Positions 1 to 9,642 are shown, numbered from the stretch's first letter. The stretch is 64,000 nt of DNA from Mycobacterium deserti (GCF_025345615.1 NZ_JAODWD010000004.1:310001-374000), one strand, 5' to 3'. The notes: a model not told the origin generated them from the sequence alone. A program made the numbers and translations.

Positions 1-633
1 GACCACCACTACGACGGCACTGAGCCAGAACGGAACTCGCCAACCCCATGCGTACAGGTCCTCGTCGGGCAGCGCCACGATCGGTATGACCACGAGCGAG
101 GCCAGGATCAGACCACCCTGGGTGCCGGTGAGCGTCCAGGAGGTGAAGAAGGCACGCTGGTCGTCCGGTGAGTGCTCCAACGTCAGCGAACTCGCGCCTG
201 CCTGCTCACCCGCAGCGGAGAAGCCCTGCAGCAGGCGGCATGTCACCAGCAGGATGGGAGCGAGCACCCCGACCGACTCGTATGTCGGCAGGCATCCGAT
301 GGCGAACGTCGAGACGCCCATGAGAAGCAGCGTGAACATCAGTACGTTGCGGCGGCCGATCCGATCACCGAAGTGTCCGATCACAAAGGCGCCGATCGGC
401 CGGGCGATGTAGGCGACACCGAGCGTTGCGAACGACTGGGCCAGCGCAACGGTCTCGTCGCCCTCGGGAAAGAAGACCCTCGGAAAGACCAGTGCGGCAA
501 CGAATCCGAATACGAAGAAGTCATAGTATTCGACGGCGCTACCCATGAAGCTGGCCAGCGCAGCCTTCTTCGGCGTCCGTTCGGGTGCGCCCGCGGGCAC
601 ACCATCTGGCGGATTGCTGTTCGTGATACTCAT
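1..633 (-). CDS. MHS-family (shikimate-type) MFS transporter, N-terminal part
   Basis: This gene is cut by the window edge. The 211 visible codons start at ATG 633 and stay open to base 1. After a polar N-terminus, the protein shows the metabolite:H+ symporter signature of the major facilitator superfamily: VEYYDFFVFGF in the first helix, GHFGDRIGRRN in the loop between helices 2 and 3, and LLQGFSAAGEQAGA in helix 4. These are typical of ShiA/ProP/KgtP-like proton symporters of the inner membrane. It lies 45 bp downstream of a shikimate/quinate dehydrogenase gene on the same strand, with a TetR gene further upstream. Shikimate or quinate uptake is therefore the most likely job, but the substrate is inferred from context. 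Another carboxylate substrate remains possible. Confidence 0.85.
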   Translation of the reverse strand, partial: MSITNSNPPDGVPAGAPERTPKKAALASFMGSAVEYYDFFVFGFVAALVFPRVFFPEGDETVALAQSFATLGVAYIARPIGAFVIGHFGDRIGRRNVLMFTLLLMGVSTFAIGCLPTYESVGVLAPILLVTCRLLQGFSAAGEQAGASSLTLEHSPDDQRAFFTSWTLTGTQGGLILASLVVIPIVALPDEDLYAWGWRVPFWLSAVVVVV

Positions 634-678
634 CGGCTTCTCCTGCATTCCTCGTTGAAGTGGGTTTTGCCTGCTGAT

Positions 679-1536
679 CTACTCGGCGAGACTTCGGAAG
701 TGCCGTGACATGCGCTCGGCGTTCGGGGTGATCCCAGTGATGAGTTCGAAGGCGGTGCTCGCCTGGTGCACGGCCATGTAGCCGCCGTCGAGCGTTGCGC
801 AACCGGCCGCCCGCGCAGCGGTGAGCAGCGCGGTGTTCAACGGCCGGTAGACGATGTCGGCTACCCACAGGCCGGGGTGCAGAAGCGCTGCGTCGAACGG
901 GATGCCCGGGTGGTCGGCCATGCCGGTGGGTGTGCAATGCACGACACCGTCGCTGTGCGGCAACAGAATCGAGAGCTTGTCGAACGCCGACGCATCGACG
1001 TGCGTGCCGCGATGTCGCGCCGCAAGTTCACCGGCCAGGACGGTGGCACGGTCGACGTCGAGGTCGACGACGGTCAGATGCTCGGTGCCCAGGTCGAGCA
1101 GCGCGTGTCCGACCGCTGCTCCCGCGCCCCCCGCTCCGAGCAGCACCACGTTCGACGTCGCGGCGCGGGGCAGACCTTCCACGAATCCGATGCGGAATCC
1201 CGGTGCGTCGGTGTTGAAGCCGACCGTGCGGCCATGCTCGAAGACCACGGTGTTCACTGCGCCCAGCGCTGCCGCCTCGTCGTCGAGCGCGTCGAGGTGC
1301 GGAATCACCAGTCGCTTGCACGGGTGCGTGACATTGAGCGCGTCGAATCCGAGTGTGCGCGCCCACGTCAGGATGTCCCCGATCCGCTCAGGTGCGAGGC
1401 CGACGGTGTTGAGGTCGATGGTGCGATAGACGTAGTCGAGGTTGTTGGCACGGCCCTCGGCCATGTGCAGCGCAGGGGTCAGGGACGGACCGACTCCCTG
1501 GCCGACGAGACCGACCAGATATGCGCTGGGAGCCAC
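679..1536 (-). CDS. Shikimate/quinate dehydrogenase (AroE family)
   Basis: The 285-residue protein starts at GTG 1536, with an AAGGA-type ribosome site a few bases upstream. It has the AroE layout: a substrate-binding N-terminal domain with GPSLTP near residue 16 and the motif NVTHPCK with catalytic Lys74. Asp110 follows in NTDAPGF, and a Rossmann nucleotide loop GAGGAG spans 134-139. AroE enzymes oxidise or reduce shikimate; the quinate/shikimate branch (QsuD type) works catabolically with NAD. The neighbouring MHS transporter and TetR gene suggest a dedicated uptake-and-use cassette rather than the housekeeping aromatic pathway gene. The SLTP (rather than SxSP) motif also fits the QsuD branch. 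Substrate and cofactor are inferred. Confidence 0.85.
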   Translation of the reverse strand: MAPSAYLVGLVGQGVGPSLTPALHMAEGRANNLDYVYRTIDLNTVGLAPERIGDILTWARTLGFDALNVTHPCKRLVIPHLDALDDEAAALGAVNTVVFEHGRTVGFNTDAPGFRIGFVEGLPRAATSNVVLLGAGGAGAAVGHALLDLGTEHLTVVDLDVDRATVLAGELAARHRGTHVDASAFDKLSILLPHSDGVVHCTPTGMADHPGIPFDAALLHPGLWVADIVYRPLNTALLTAARAAGCATLDGGYMAVHQASTAFELITGITPNAERMSRHFRSLAE

Positions 1537-1557
1537 CCTCCACCGTCCTTGCTTAAT

Positions 1558-1571
1558 GTACTAACTAGTAC
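1558..1571. promoter_or_regulatory. Candidate TetR operator before the dehydrogenase gene
   Basis: GTACTAACTAGTAC has 5-bp perfect inverted arms (GTACT/AGTAC) around AACT. It lies 22-35 bp upstream of the GTG of the leftward dehydrogenase gene, in the 102-bp gap after the TetR gene. The position fits a promoter-overlapping operator for that TetR protein. The assignment is inferred from symmetry and location. Confidence 0.45.
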
Positions 1572-1638
1572 GTTCGTAGCTCAGTACAGCATTGTGGCCT
1601 ACGCCTCGTCAAGGAAATCAAGTGAGCTGAGTCGCAGA

Positions 1639-2280
1639 TCAGATGGAGGTCAGCCAACCGATGACGATGTCGCCGATCATGCGGCGCAGGTGGGCTCGTT
1701 GTGTGACCTCGGTGAAGTCCACGTCAAAGAGGAAACCAAAGGTGTACCGGTTGGCGACCTGGAAGACGCAGTAGGAACTGATCAAGAGGTGCACGTCGAG
1801 AGCCTCGACGCCGGTGCGGAAGACGCCCTGCTCGCGGCCTCGGGCCAGAAGTTCATCCAGCAGCGCCGTCGCAGGCTGCGCCAGGCTCCGAAGGGAGTCG
1901 AGACGGCTGATGTACTCACCCCGGTGGATGTTCTCGATCGCCACCAGGCGAATGAAGGCCTGGTGGTCGAGGTGGTGATCGAAGGTCAGTTCGGCCAACC
2001 TGCGCATCGCGATCACGGGATCGACGTGGTCGACCTGCAGGCGCTGTTCGGCCTCGCGAATCCCCCGGTAAGCGTTCTCCAGCACGGCCATGTACAGGCC
2101 CTCTTTACCGCCGAAGTAGTAGTAGATCATCCGCTTGGTGGTGCGGGTGCGTTCGGCGATCTCGTCGACCCGAGCGCCCGAGAATCCCGACTCCGCGAAA
2201 ACCTCCGTGGCAACTGCGAGCAGATCGGCGCGGGTGCGCTCGGCGTCGCGCTGCAGCTCAGGGCGGGGTTCGCCGGTCAC
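1639..2280 (-). CDS. TetR/AcrR-family transcriptional regulator
   Basis: This 213-residue protein starts at GTG 2280. Residues 15-60 form a TetR helix-turn-helix: RADLLAVATEVFAESG, then IAERTRTTKRMIYYYFGGKEGLY. The C-terminal ligand domain is helical and resembles the larger AcrR-type regulators of aromatic catabolism. It lies upstream of, and on the same strand as, the shikimate/quinate dehydrogenase and transporter genes. A palindrome lies between it and the dehydrogenase. It probably represses this cassette and responds to a shikimate-related ligand. The ligand is not visible in the sequence. Confidence 0.85.
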   Translation of the reverse strand: MTGEPRPELQRDAERTRADLLAVATEVFAESGFSGARVDEIAERTRTTKRMIYYYFGGKEGLYMAVLENAYRGIREAEQRLQVDHVDPVIAMRRLAELTFDHHLDHQAFIRLVAIENIHRGEYISRLDSLRSLAQPATALLDELLARGREQGVFRTGVEALDVHLLISSYCVFQVANRYTFGFLFDVDFTEVTQRAHLRRMIGDIVIGWLTSI

Positions 2281-2493
2281 GCCGCGAGCTTACTGGCGTC
2301 CACGACGGTCGCCGAGACATTCCGCGCCGACAGACGACCGGCCTACCCATGCCATGTGGTTCGTCAAACCCGTGGGTCGCGACGCGTCGGAGTGGCCCCA
2401 AGCCGTCGGGTCCGGTCGATCGACGCTGGCACAATCTTGGCACCACGGGGGTTCGGCAATCCCCATTCAAAACACCCTGACCGGCGCCGACGA

Positions 2494-2568
2494 TGGTGGG
2501 CGCGGACGGTATCGAACCGCCGACCGCTGGTGTGTAAAACCAGAGCTCTACCACTGAGCTACGCGCCC
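2494..2568 (-). tRNA. tRNA-Val (anticodon TAC), CCA encoded
   Basis: Read on the minus strand, a full cloverleaf is present: acceptor GGGCGCG pairing with CGCGCCC, D arm GCTCAGTGGTAGAGC, anticodon stem CTGGT/ACCAG with loop TTTACAC (anticodon TAC), and T arm with GGTTCGATACC. The discriminator A is followed by an encoded CCA at 2494-2496. It reads leftward towards the TetR gene. The gap to that gene (2281-2493) has only a short GGGG/CCCC hairpin near 2447-2465 and no clear U-tract. Confidence 0.96.
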
Positions 2569-2613
2569 CTCGCCAGGCAAATTACACGCCGACGACGCGC
2601 GGCACGAAATCCG

Positions 2614-3078
2614 TCAGCCCGCCTTCAGCGCCGCTAGCGCGCCGGTCCACGCGGCTTGGTCGCGCGACTCGCCCGGCTGCTTCATCTCGGCGAACCGGAT
2701 CACGCCCGACGTGTCGACCACGAAGGTGCCGCGATTGGCGAACCCGGCGTCGTCGTTGAACACGCCGTAGGCCTTGGCGACTTCCCCGTGCGGCCAGAAG
2801 TCGGACAGCACCGGGAACGTGAAGCCGCTCTGCGTCGCCCAGACCTTGTGGGTGGGCGGCGGTCCGACGGAGATCGCCAGCGTCACCGTGCCGTCGTTCT
2901 CGTATTCGGTGAGATGATCCCGGATCTCGTCGAGCTCGCCCTGACAGATACCCGTGAACGCCAACGGGAAGAACACCATCAGCACGTTCTTCTGCCCGCG
3001 GAAGTCGCTGAGTGTGACCGGCTGCCCGTTCTGGTCCTTGAGGGTGAAATCCGGCGCTTCGGTTCCGACCTCGAGCAC
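2614..3078 (-). CDS. ahpE: One-Cys peroxiredoxin AhpE
   Basis: This 154-residue thioredoxin-fold peroxidase starts at GTG 3078 behind GGAAGG. The peroxidatic cysteine is Cys45 in PLAFTGIC, in the usual peroxiredoxin position. No second cysteine is present, so it is a one-Cys enzyme that needs an external thiol such as mycothiol/mycoredoxin. Length and sequence match mycobacterial AhpE (Rv2238c), which reduces peroxides and peroxynitrite in the cytosol. The downstream order (DUF3052 gene, small exported protein, aceE) also matches the Rv2238c region. Confidence 0.95.
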   Translation of the reverse strand: MLEVGTEAPDFTLKDQNGQPVTLSDFRGQKNVLMVFFPLAFTGICQGELDEIRDHLTEYENDGTVTLAISVGPPPTHKVWATQSGFTFPVLSDFWPHGEVAKAYGVFNDDAGFANRGTFVVDTSGVIRFAEMKQPGESRDQAAWTGALAALKAG

Positions 3079-3110
3079 TATGGCCTTCCGTTCTTCGCGC
3101 CAGCGCTCAT

Positions 3111-3539
3111 CTATCTTCTTCCCGCCGCCTTCGACTTGGGCTGCACCAGGCGGCTGGCGATCCAGCCGCCGAGGTTGGCCGAGGATGTCTGCATCAGCCC
3201 CGCCGTCGGCGCCGACTCGGCGATCTCGGCGGGCTGCACATGCCCGGGCTTTCCCGTCTTGGGTGTGACCACCCAGATAACCCCGTCGTCGGCCAACGGA
3301 GTGATCGCATCCATCAGGGTGTCGACAAGGTCGCCGTCGCCGTCACGCCACCAGAGCAGCACCACGTCGATGACTTCATCGGCGTCCTCGTCGAGCAGGT
3401 CGGCGCCGCACGCCTCTTCGATGTCGACCCGGATGTCGTCGTCGGTGTCCTCGTCCCAGCCCAACTCCTGCACAACCTGATCTTTTTGGATGCCCAGTCT
3501 GCGGGCGTAGTTCGGGGCGTCGTCGTCCGCCGCGACCAC
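3111..3539 (-). CDS. DUF3052 family protein (Rv2239c-like)
   Basis: The 142-residue acidic protein starts at GTG 3539 behind GGAGG. It has the DUF3052 pattern: an N-terminal YARRLGIQKDQVVQELGWDED segment, a stretch rich in Asp/Glu, LLWWRDGDGDLVDTLMDA, and VIWVVTPKTGKPGHV. No catalytic residues are recognisable and no signal peptide is present. It reads in the same direction as ahpE with a 32-bp gap, so the two are probably co-transcribed. The function of the family is unknown to me. Confidence 0.85.
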   Translation of the reverse strand: MVAADDDAPNYARRLGIQKDQVVQELGWDEDTDDDIRVDIEEACGADLLDEDADEVIDVVLLWWRDGDGDLVDTLMDAITPLADDGVIWVVTPKTGKPGHVQPAEIAESAPTAGLMQTSSANLGGWIASRLVQPKSKAAGRR

Positions 3540-3645
3540 CGTCGGTCCTCCTTCAGCCAGCTCGGGCGCACCGTGCGCACCTCACATGTTCGGGCCCTAT
3601 CGTCGCACGCCGAGGCGCCGGAGCCGACGCCTGACGGCAAGTTAG

Positions 3646-4263
3646 TCAATATGCGGCGTCGCAGAGATTCAGCGCGGTGGTCTTCGTGTCGTTCAGCCGG
3701 GTGATCGCGACGTTGAATTCTTCGGGCCCGTAATTGCCCGCGACCGCGGTGGCAACACCCCGAGCGGCGTCGACCCAACCGTTCATCGCATCCTTCAATT
3801 CGGGGGGTAACGGGTCCGTCAGGCTTCGCGCCACCTCATCCGCGCTGTGGTTGAGCGCGTCGGTCGCCGGCCCCGCCTTGGCGGCCGCATCGCTTGCGCT
3901 CGCGTTGAACGCGTCGACGTAGTCGTTGACCGCGGTGATCGCCTCGACGCTGCTGGAACTGAGCGATTCGCAGGAAGAGTGGATCGCTTCGGTGGTGAGC
4001 GACTCCTGGCGCTCGGACTCCTTGGCGCTGGAGCTGGCTTCCGATTCTTCGATGGATGCCGAGACCGATGCCCGGTACACCGGCGCCTCGGCCGCGTCGA
4101 CCTGCGGCGCGCCTTCGGTGACATTGCTGCAGCCCACGATGACCATCGCCGCCGCGGCCAGACTGCCGACCACCAGCGCGGCGACTCGCAGCCGCTTCCG
4201 CCCCAGCCGACCCCTGCGCACGGCTGGAGACGTTACCGGTTCGCCCGCCGATCGGCGGATCAT
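3646..4263 (-). CDS. Putative membrane-anchored or lipoprotein-like hypothetical protein (Rv2240c-like)
   Basis: I chose ATG 4263, which places a basic stretch ([11 protein letters not shown]) before a hydrophobic helix [22 protein letters not shown] longer start at 4326 is also open. The VGC ending resembles a weak lipobox, so it may be a lipoprotein; otherwise the helix is a membrane anchor. The rest is a Ser/Glu/Ala-rich, probably helical domain with two cysteines (HSSCESL and a C-terminal LNLCDAAY) that could form a disulfide outside the membrane. It faces away from aceE. Position matches Rv2240c. Function is unknown. Confidence 0.75.
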   Translation of the reverse strand: MIRRSAGEPVTSPAVRRGRLGRKRLRVAALVVGSLAAAAMVIVGCSNVTEGAPQVDAAEAPVYRASVSASIEESEASSSAKESERQESLTTEAIHSSCESLSSSSVEAITAVNDYVDAFNASASDAAAKAGPATDALNHSADEVARSLTDPLPPELKDAMNGWVDAARGVATAVAGNYGPEEFNVAITRLNDTKTTALNLCDAAY

Positions 4264-4400
4264 TGCCCTCGTCACCCCCGACGATGCATTCGGCGCAGGA
4301 AAAGAGAAGGATGGAGAAATGCGCACGCTCGGGCACAGAAAACCTCTGCGCCCACCGCGTCCGCACCTGCAGCACTCAACCGCCTGATAAGGAGCGGAAG

Positions 4401-7190
4401 TTGACCACCGAGTTCGTGCGCCAAGACCTGGCTCAAAACTCCGGCACCGCAGCAGAACCCGACCGGGTTCGAGTCATCCGCGAAGGTGTCGCGTCGTATT
4501 TGCCAGACATCGATCCCGACGAGACCAGTGAATGGCTGGAGTCGTTCGACAACATGCTGGAGCGCTCCGGGCCTGCACGGGCGCGCTATCTGATGCTGCG
4601 GCTGCTTGAACGCTCCGGTGAGCAACGCGTCGCCATCCCCGCGTTGACGTCGACCGATTATGTCAACACCATTCCGACCGAACTCGAGCCATGGTTCCCC
4701 GGCGACGAGGACGTCGAGCGGCGTTACCGCGCGTGGATCCGATGGAACGCCGCGATCATGGTGCACCGCGCTCAGCGTCCGGGAGTCGGTGTGGGCGGCC
4801 ACATTTCGACCTACGCGTCGTCTGCTGCGCTCTACGAGGTCGGCTTCAACCACTTCTTCCGCGGCAAGAGCCATCCCGGCGGAGGCGATCAGGTCTTCAT
4901 CCAGGGCCACGCCTCGCCGGGCATCTACGCCCGCGCCTTCCTCGAGGGCCGGCTCACCGCCGAACAGCTCGACGGTTTCCGCCAGGAACACAGCCACCCC
5001 GGCGGCGGGCTGCCGTCCTATCCGCACCCCCGCCTGATGCCGGACTTCTGGGAGTTCCCGACGGTGTCGATGGGCCTGGGTCCCATGAACGCCATCTACC
5101 AGGCCCGGTTCAACCACTATCTGCACGACCGCGGCATCAAGGACACCTCGAACCAACATGTGTGGGCCTTCCTCGGCGACGGCGAGATGGACGAGCCGGA
5201 GAGCCGGGGCCTCACGCACGTCGCCGCGCTCGAAGGACTGGACAACCTGACGTTCGTCGTCAACTGCAACCTGCAGCGCCTCGACGGACCGGTGCGCGGC
5301 AACGGCAAGATCATCCAGGAGTTGGAATCGTTCTTCCGCGGCGCCGGCTGGAACGTCATCAAGGTGGTGTGGGGCCGCGAGTGGGACGCGCTGCTGCACG
5401 CCGACCGCGACGGTGCGCTGGTCAACCTGATGAACACCACGCCCGACGGTGACTATCAGACCTACAAGGCCAACGACGGCGGCTACGTCCGCGACCATTT
5501 CTTCGGCCGCGATCCGCGGACCAAGGCGCTGGTCGAGAACCTGTCCGACACCGACATCTGGAACCTCAAGCGCGGCGGCCACGATTACCGCAAGGTGTAC
5601 GCCGCCTACCGCGCAGCGATCGAACACAAGGGTCAGCCGACGGTGATCCTGGCCAAGACCATCAAGGGCTACACGCTGGGCAAGCACTTCGAGGGCCGCA
5701 ACGCCACGCACCAGATGAAAAAGCTTGCGTTGCAGGACCTCAAGGATTTTCGCGACGCCCAGCGCATCCCGATCAGCGACAAACAACTCGAGGACAACCC
5801 GTATCTGCCGCCCTACTACCACCCGGGGCCGGAGGCGGCTGAGATCCGCTATCTGCTTGAACGCCGACGCGCTCTCGGCGGGTTCCTGCCCGAGCGTCGG
5901 ACCAAGGCCAAGACGTTGACGCTGCCCGGGCGCGACACCTACAAGGTGTTGAAGAAAGGTTCGGGCAAGCAAGAAGTGGCCACCACCATGGCCACCGTCC
6001 GCACATTCAAAGAACTTCTGCGCGACAAAGAGATCGGCAAGCGGATCGTGCCGATCATTCCCGACGAAGCCCGCACGTTCGGCATGGACTCGTGGTTCCC
6101 GAGCCTCAAGATCTACAACCGCAACGGTCAGCTCTACACGTCGGTCGACGCCGAATTGATGTTGGCGTACAAGGAAAGTGAGATCGGCCAGATCCTGCAC
6201 GAGGGCATCAACGAGGCCGGCTCCACCGCGACGTTCACCGCGGCGGGCACCTCATACGCCACCCACAACGAGCCGATGATCCCGGTCTACATCTTTTATT
6301 CGATGTTCGGGTTCCAGCGCACCGGCGACGGGCTCTGGGCGGCAGCCGACCAGATGGCCCGCGGCTTCGCGCTGGGCGCGACGGCAGGACGCACCACGCT
6401 GGTCGGCGAGGGTCTGCAGCACGCCGACGGGCATTCGCTGCTGCTGGCGGCGACCAACCCCGCCGTCGTCGCGTACGACCCGGCCTTCGCGTACGAGATC
6501 GCCTACATCATCGAAAGCGGACTGCACCGCATGTACGGCGAGAACCCCGAGAACGTGTACTTCTACATGACGATCTACAACGAGCCGTACATCCAGCCGG
6601 CCGAGCCGGACGGCCTCGATGTGGAAGGCCTGCTGCGTGGTATGTACCGCTACCAGCCCGCGAAGGAGAAACGCGCCAACACCGCGCAGATCCTGGCCTC
6701 GGGGGTGGCGATGCCGTCGGCGATGAAGGCGGCCGAACTGCTGGCCGACGACTGGGACGTCGCCGCCGACGTCTGGTCGGTGACCAGCTGGGGTGAGCTC
6801 AACCGCGACGGCGTGTCCATCGAGAAGGAGATGCTGCGTCACCCCGAGCGGCCCGCGGGCACGCCCTATGTGACGCAGGCGCTCGCCGATGCGGCCGGGC
6901 CTGTCGTCGCGGTGTCGGACTGGATGCGGGCCGTGCCCGAGCAGATCCGACCCTGGGTCCCTGGCACCTACATCACGCTGGGCACCGACGGGTTCGGGTT
7001 CTCCGACACCCGGCCCGCCGCGCGCAGGTACTACAACACCGACGGCGAATCGGTGGCGGTCGCCGTGCTCGAGGGCCTGGCCCGCGACGGCAACATCGAC
7101 CAGTCGGTGGCGGTCGAGGCGGCGCGCAAGTACGAGATCGACGACGTGATGGCGGCGCCCGAGCAGACGTCTGACCCCGGCGTCGCGTAA
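4401..7190 (+). CDS. aceE: Pyruvate dehydrogenase E1 component (homodimeric)
   Basis: The reading frame is open from 4263, but TTG 4401 follows an ideal AAGGAG (4389-4394) and begins [13 protein letters not shown], matching mycobacterial AceE. This gives 929 residues. It carries the thiamine-diphosphate motif [12 protein letters not shown] ending in NCNLQRLDG, the active-site [21 protein letters not shown] region, and the C-terminal transketolase domains. The enzyme decarboxylates pyruvate and acetylates the E2 lipoyl domain, giving acetyl-CoA for the fatty-acid genes downstream. E2 and E3 are not in this window. The Rv2241 position is conserved between the Rv2240c-like gene and mabR. Confidence 0.97.
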   Translation: MTTEFVRQDLAQNSGTAAEPDRVRVIREGVASYLPDIDPDETSEWLESFDNMLERSGPARARYLMLRLLERSGEQRVAIPALTSTDYVNTIPTELEPWFPGDEDVERRYRAWIRWNAAIMVHRAQRPGVGVGGHISTYASSAALYEVGFNHFFRGKSHPGGGDQVFIQGHASPGIYARAFLEGRLTAEQLDGFRQEHSHPGGGLPSYPHPRLMPDFWEFPTVSMGLGPMNAIYQARFNHYLHDRGIKDTSNQHVWAFLGDGEMDEPESRGLTHVAALEGLDNLTFVVNCNLQRLDGPVRGNGKIIQELESFFRGAGWNVIKVVWGREWDALLHADRDGALVNLMNTTPDGDYQTYKANDGGYVRDHFFGRDPRTKALVENLSDTDIWNLKRGGHDYRKVYAAYRAAIEHKGQPTVILAKTIKGYTLGKHFEGRNATHQMKKLALQDLKDFRDAQRIPISDKQLEDNPYLPPYYHPGPEAAEIRYLLERRRALGGFLPERRTKAKTLTLPGRDTYKVLKKGSGKQEVATTMATVRTFKELLRDKEIGKRIVPIIPDEARTFGMDSWFPSLKIYNRNGQLYTSVDAELMLAYKESEIGQILHEGINEAGSTATFTAAGTSYATHNEPMIPVYIFYSMFGFQRTGDGLWAAADQMARGFALGATAGRTTLVGEGLQHADGHSLLLAATNPAVVAYDPAFAYEIAYIIESGLHRMYGENPENVYFYMTIYNEPYIQPAEPDGLDVEGLLRGMYRYQPAKEKRANTAQILASGVAMPSAMKAAELLADDWDVAADVWSVTSWGELNRDGVSIEKEMLRHPERPAGTPYVTQALADAAGPVVAVSDWMRAVPEQIRPWVPGTYITLGTDGFGFSDTRPAARRYYNTDGESVAVAVLEGLARDGNIDQSVAVEAARKYEIDDVMAAPEQTSDPGVA

Positions 7191-7233
7191 CCGCTTGGAG
7201 GTTTCCGACAGAGCCGTCCCGTACTCTTTAGGG

Positions 7234-8520
7234 ATGGCCGACAATCGGTTCGTTCCTCCGGCGTCGACCGTCGAAGTTCTCGAGACGGTGCCCGACTCGG
7301 TGCTGCGCCGGCTGCAGCAGTATTCGGGACGCCTGGCCACCGAAGCGGTGCACGCCATGGAGCAACGGTTGCCGTTCTTCGCCGAACTCGAAGCATCGCA
7401 GCGCTCGAGCGTGCAGTTGGTGGTGCAGACCGCCGTGGTTAACTTCGTCGAATGGATGCGCGATCCGAAGAGCAACGTCGGGTACACCGCGCAGGCGTTC
7501 GAGGTCGTGCCGCAGGACCTTCGGCGACGCATCGCCCTGCGACAGTCGGTCGAGATGGTCCGCATCACCATGGAGTTCTTCGAGGAAGTGGTGCCGCTGC
7601 TGGCCCGCACCGAAGAGCAGTTGACCGCGCTGACGGCCGGGATCCTGCGCTACAGCCGCGATCTCGCGTTCGCTGCCGCCAGCGCTTACGCCGATCAGGC
7701 CGAGGCCCGCGGCGCGTGGGACACCCGGATGGAGGCCAACGTCGTCGATGCGGTGGTCCGCGGCGACACCGGACCCGAACTGCAGTCGCAGGCCGCCGCA
7801 CTGAACTGGGACGCCACCGCGCCCGCCACCGTGATCGTCGGCCTGCCGCAACCCGATCGCATCGACCTCGTCAGCGACGACATTCGCGATGTCGTCAGCC
7901 GCAACGGGCGCGCGGCGCTGTCGGACGTGCACGGCACCTGGCTGGTCGCCATCGTGTCCGGCGTCCTGTCGCCCACCGACCGCTTCCTCGCCGACATGGC
8001 CCAGGTGTTCGCTGACGGGCCCGTGGTGGTCGGGCCGACCGCGCCGACGCTGGGGGCGGCTCACCGCAGCGCCACCGAGGCGATCTCGGGCATGAACGCC
8101 GTCGCAGGGTGGAGCGGGGCTCCGCGGCCGGTCGCAGCGCGCGAACTACTGCCCGAACGCGCGCTGCTCGGGGACGCGACGGCGGCGGCGGCCCTCGAGC
8201 TCGAGGTGATGCGACCACTGGCCGATGCCGGCCCGGCGCTGACTGAAACGCTCGACGCCTATCTGGACTCCGGCGGGGCCATAGAAGCCTGCGCTCGCAA
8301 ATTGTTCGTTCATCCAAACACCGTCCGCTACCGCCTCAAGCGGATCGCCGACTTCACCGGCCGCGACCCGACCGTGCCGCGTGACGCGTATGTACTTCGC
8401 GTCGCCGCAACCGTCGGCAGGCTCGGCCGTCAGGTACATCACACGAGCACGGCAAACGCCAGAGCCGACCCGTCCGCCGCGGCCCGTTCGCCGGCCGCGA
8501 GCCGTCATCGTGCGGGTTAG
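7234..8520 (+). CDS. mabR: PucR-type transcriptional regulator MabR of the FAS-II operon
   Basis: ATG 7234 gives 428 residues; an in-frame TTG at 7195 would add 13. The long N-terminal and central parts have no named domain that I can see, apart from a GGDEF-like/CdaR-type region. The C-terminus has the PucR helix-turn-helix: GGAIEACARKLFVHPNTVRYRLKR around residues 345-370. It sits 43 bp after aceE and directly upstream of the fabD promoter, as Rv2242 does. MabR is known to bind the FAS-II promoter and control mycolate synthesis. Its perfect palindromic site is present at 8573-8593, so control of this operon is well supported. Confidence 0.92.
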   Translation: MADNRFVPPASTVEVLETVPDSVLRRLQQYSGRLATEAVHAMEQRLPFFAELEASQRSSVQLVVQTAVVNFVEWMRDPKSNVGYTAQAFEVVPQDLRRRIALRQSVEMVRITMEFFEEVVPLLARTEEQLTALTAGILRYSRDLAFAAASAYADQAEARGAWDTRMEANVVDAVVRGDTGPELQSQAAALNWDATAPATVIVGLPQPDRIDLVSDDIRDVVSRNGRAALSDVHGTWLVAIVSGVLSPTDRFLADMAQVFADGPVVVGPTAPTLGAAHRSATEAISGMNAVAGWSGAPRPVAARELLPERALLGDATAAAALELEVMRPLADAGPALTETLDAYLDSGGAIEACARKLFVHPNTVRYRLKRIADFTGRDPTVPRDAYVLRVAATVGRLGRQVHHTSTANARADPSAAARSPAASRHRAG

Positions 8521-8572
8521 TCCCGTCTGCACACATCGCGGCGAGGTATCAATGGAGTCCCATCACATGCGG

Positions 8573-8593
8573 TTTTGTGGAGACTGTACAAAA
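8573..8593. promoter_or_regulatory. MabR operator, TTTTGT-N9-ACAAAA
   Basis: TTTTGT (8573-8578) and ACAAAA (8588-8593) form a perfect 6-bp inverted repeat with a 9-bp spacer. This is the architecture I recall for the experimentally defined MabR site. The right arm lies where a -35 element would sit relative to a possible -10 TAATCT at 8611-8616. FabD starts at 8660. Binding to this exact copy is inferred. Confidence 0.8.
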
Positions 8594-8659
8594 ACATAAG
8601 ACGAGGTTCATAATCTCTTACACCGCGCAAAACCGTCTTCACAGTGTTCTCTTAAATAC

Positions 8660-9568
8660 GTGCTTGCACTCCTCGCGCCCGGACAGGGCTCACAGACTCC
8701 CGGCATGCTCGCCGCTTGGCTCGAGCTGCCCGGTGCTGCCGAGCGCTTGGCCGCCTGGTCGGAGATCAGTGGACTGGATCTGGCACGTCTGGGGACCACC
8801 GCGACCGCTGAAGAGATCACCGATACTGCGGTGACGCAGCCGCTCGTCGTAGCGGCCACGCTGCTGGCGCACGGGGAGCTCACCAAGCGCGGCCTGCTCG
8901 CGGGTAAGGACTCCGTGGTGGCGGGCCATTCCGTCGGTGAGATCGCGGCATACGCGATCGCGGGTGTCATCTCCGCCGACGACGCGGTCAAGCTGGCCGC
9001 GACCCGCGGCGCCGAAATGGCCAAGGCCTGCGCCGTCGAGCCCACCGGCATGGCTGCAGTGCTCGGTGGTGAGGAGAGCGATGTGCTCGCCCGCCTCGAG
9101 GCGCTCGACCTGGTTGCCGCCAACCGCAACGCAGCGGGGCAGATCGTCGCTGCCGGTGCGGTCGCAGCGCTGGACAAGCTGGTCGAGGATCCCCCGGCGA
9201 AGGCGCGGGTGCGCAAGCTCGCCACCGCAGGGGCGTTCCACACGCACTACATGGCTTCGGCACTCGACGGCTACGCCGCTGCGGCGCAAGGTGTAACGCC
9301 GTCCGAACCGACGACGACGCTACTGTCGAACGCTGACGGCGAGAAGGTGGCCTCGGCCGCCGACGCGATGGGCAAGCTCGTCGCCCAGATGACCCGGCCC
9401 GTGCGCTGGGATCTGTGCACCGAGACCATGCGTCAGCTCAACGTGACCGCGATCGTCGAGTTCCCGCCCGCCGGGACACTCGCCGGAATCGCGAAGCGCG
9501 AACTTCGGGGGGTACCGGCGCACGCCGTCAAGTCCCCCGCTGACCTGGACGGGCTGGCGCAACTTTAA
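8660..9568 (+). CDS. fabD: Malonyl-CoA:ACP transacylase
   Basis: The 302-residue protein begins LALLAPGQGSQTPGM at GTG 8660. It has the acyltransferase nucleophile Ser91 in GHSVGE, Arg116 in ATRGAEM and His194 in GAFHTH, the usual FabD catalytic set. It moves malonyl groups from CoA to AcpM for the condensing enzymes encoded next door. It is the first gene of the FAS-II operon. There is no convincing Shine-Dalgarno sequence before the GTG, so translation may depend on a short or special leader. Confidence 0.97.
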   Translation: MLALLAPGQGSQTPGMLAAWLELPGAAERLAAWSEISGLDLARLGTTATAEEITDTAVTQPLVVAATLLAHGELTKRGLLAGKDSVVAGHSVGEIAAYAIAGVISADDAVKLAATRGAEMAKACAVEPTGMAAVLGGEESDVLARLEALDLVAANRNAAGQIVAAGAVAALDKLVEDPPAKARVRKLATAGAFHTHYMASALDGYAAAAQGVTPSEPTTTLLSNADGEKVASAADAMGKLVAQMTRPVRWDLCTETMRQLNVTAIVEFPPAGTLAGIAKRELRGVPAHAVKSPADLDGLAQL

Positions 9569-9642
9569 CGCCCCGCCCGACCAGAACAACCACATAAGCA
9601 CGTCAATCCCAAGTAATAACAACCCAATTAGAAGGAGCCATT

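Noticed and set aside
766..2637. A 623-codon open frame on the plus strand across the dehydrogenase and TetR genes
   Set aside because: It is antisense to two well-supported genes, has a low-complexity Arg/Ala/Gly composition, and has no recognisable domain or ribosome site. Long antisense frames are expected at this GC content.
4272..6200. A 642-codon antisense frame under aceE
   Set aside because: It lies entirely antisense to the strongly conserved aceE and has no family resemblance.
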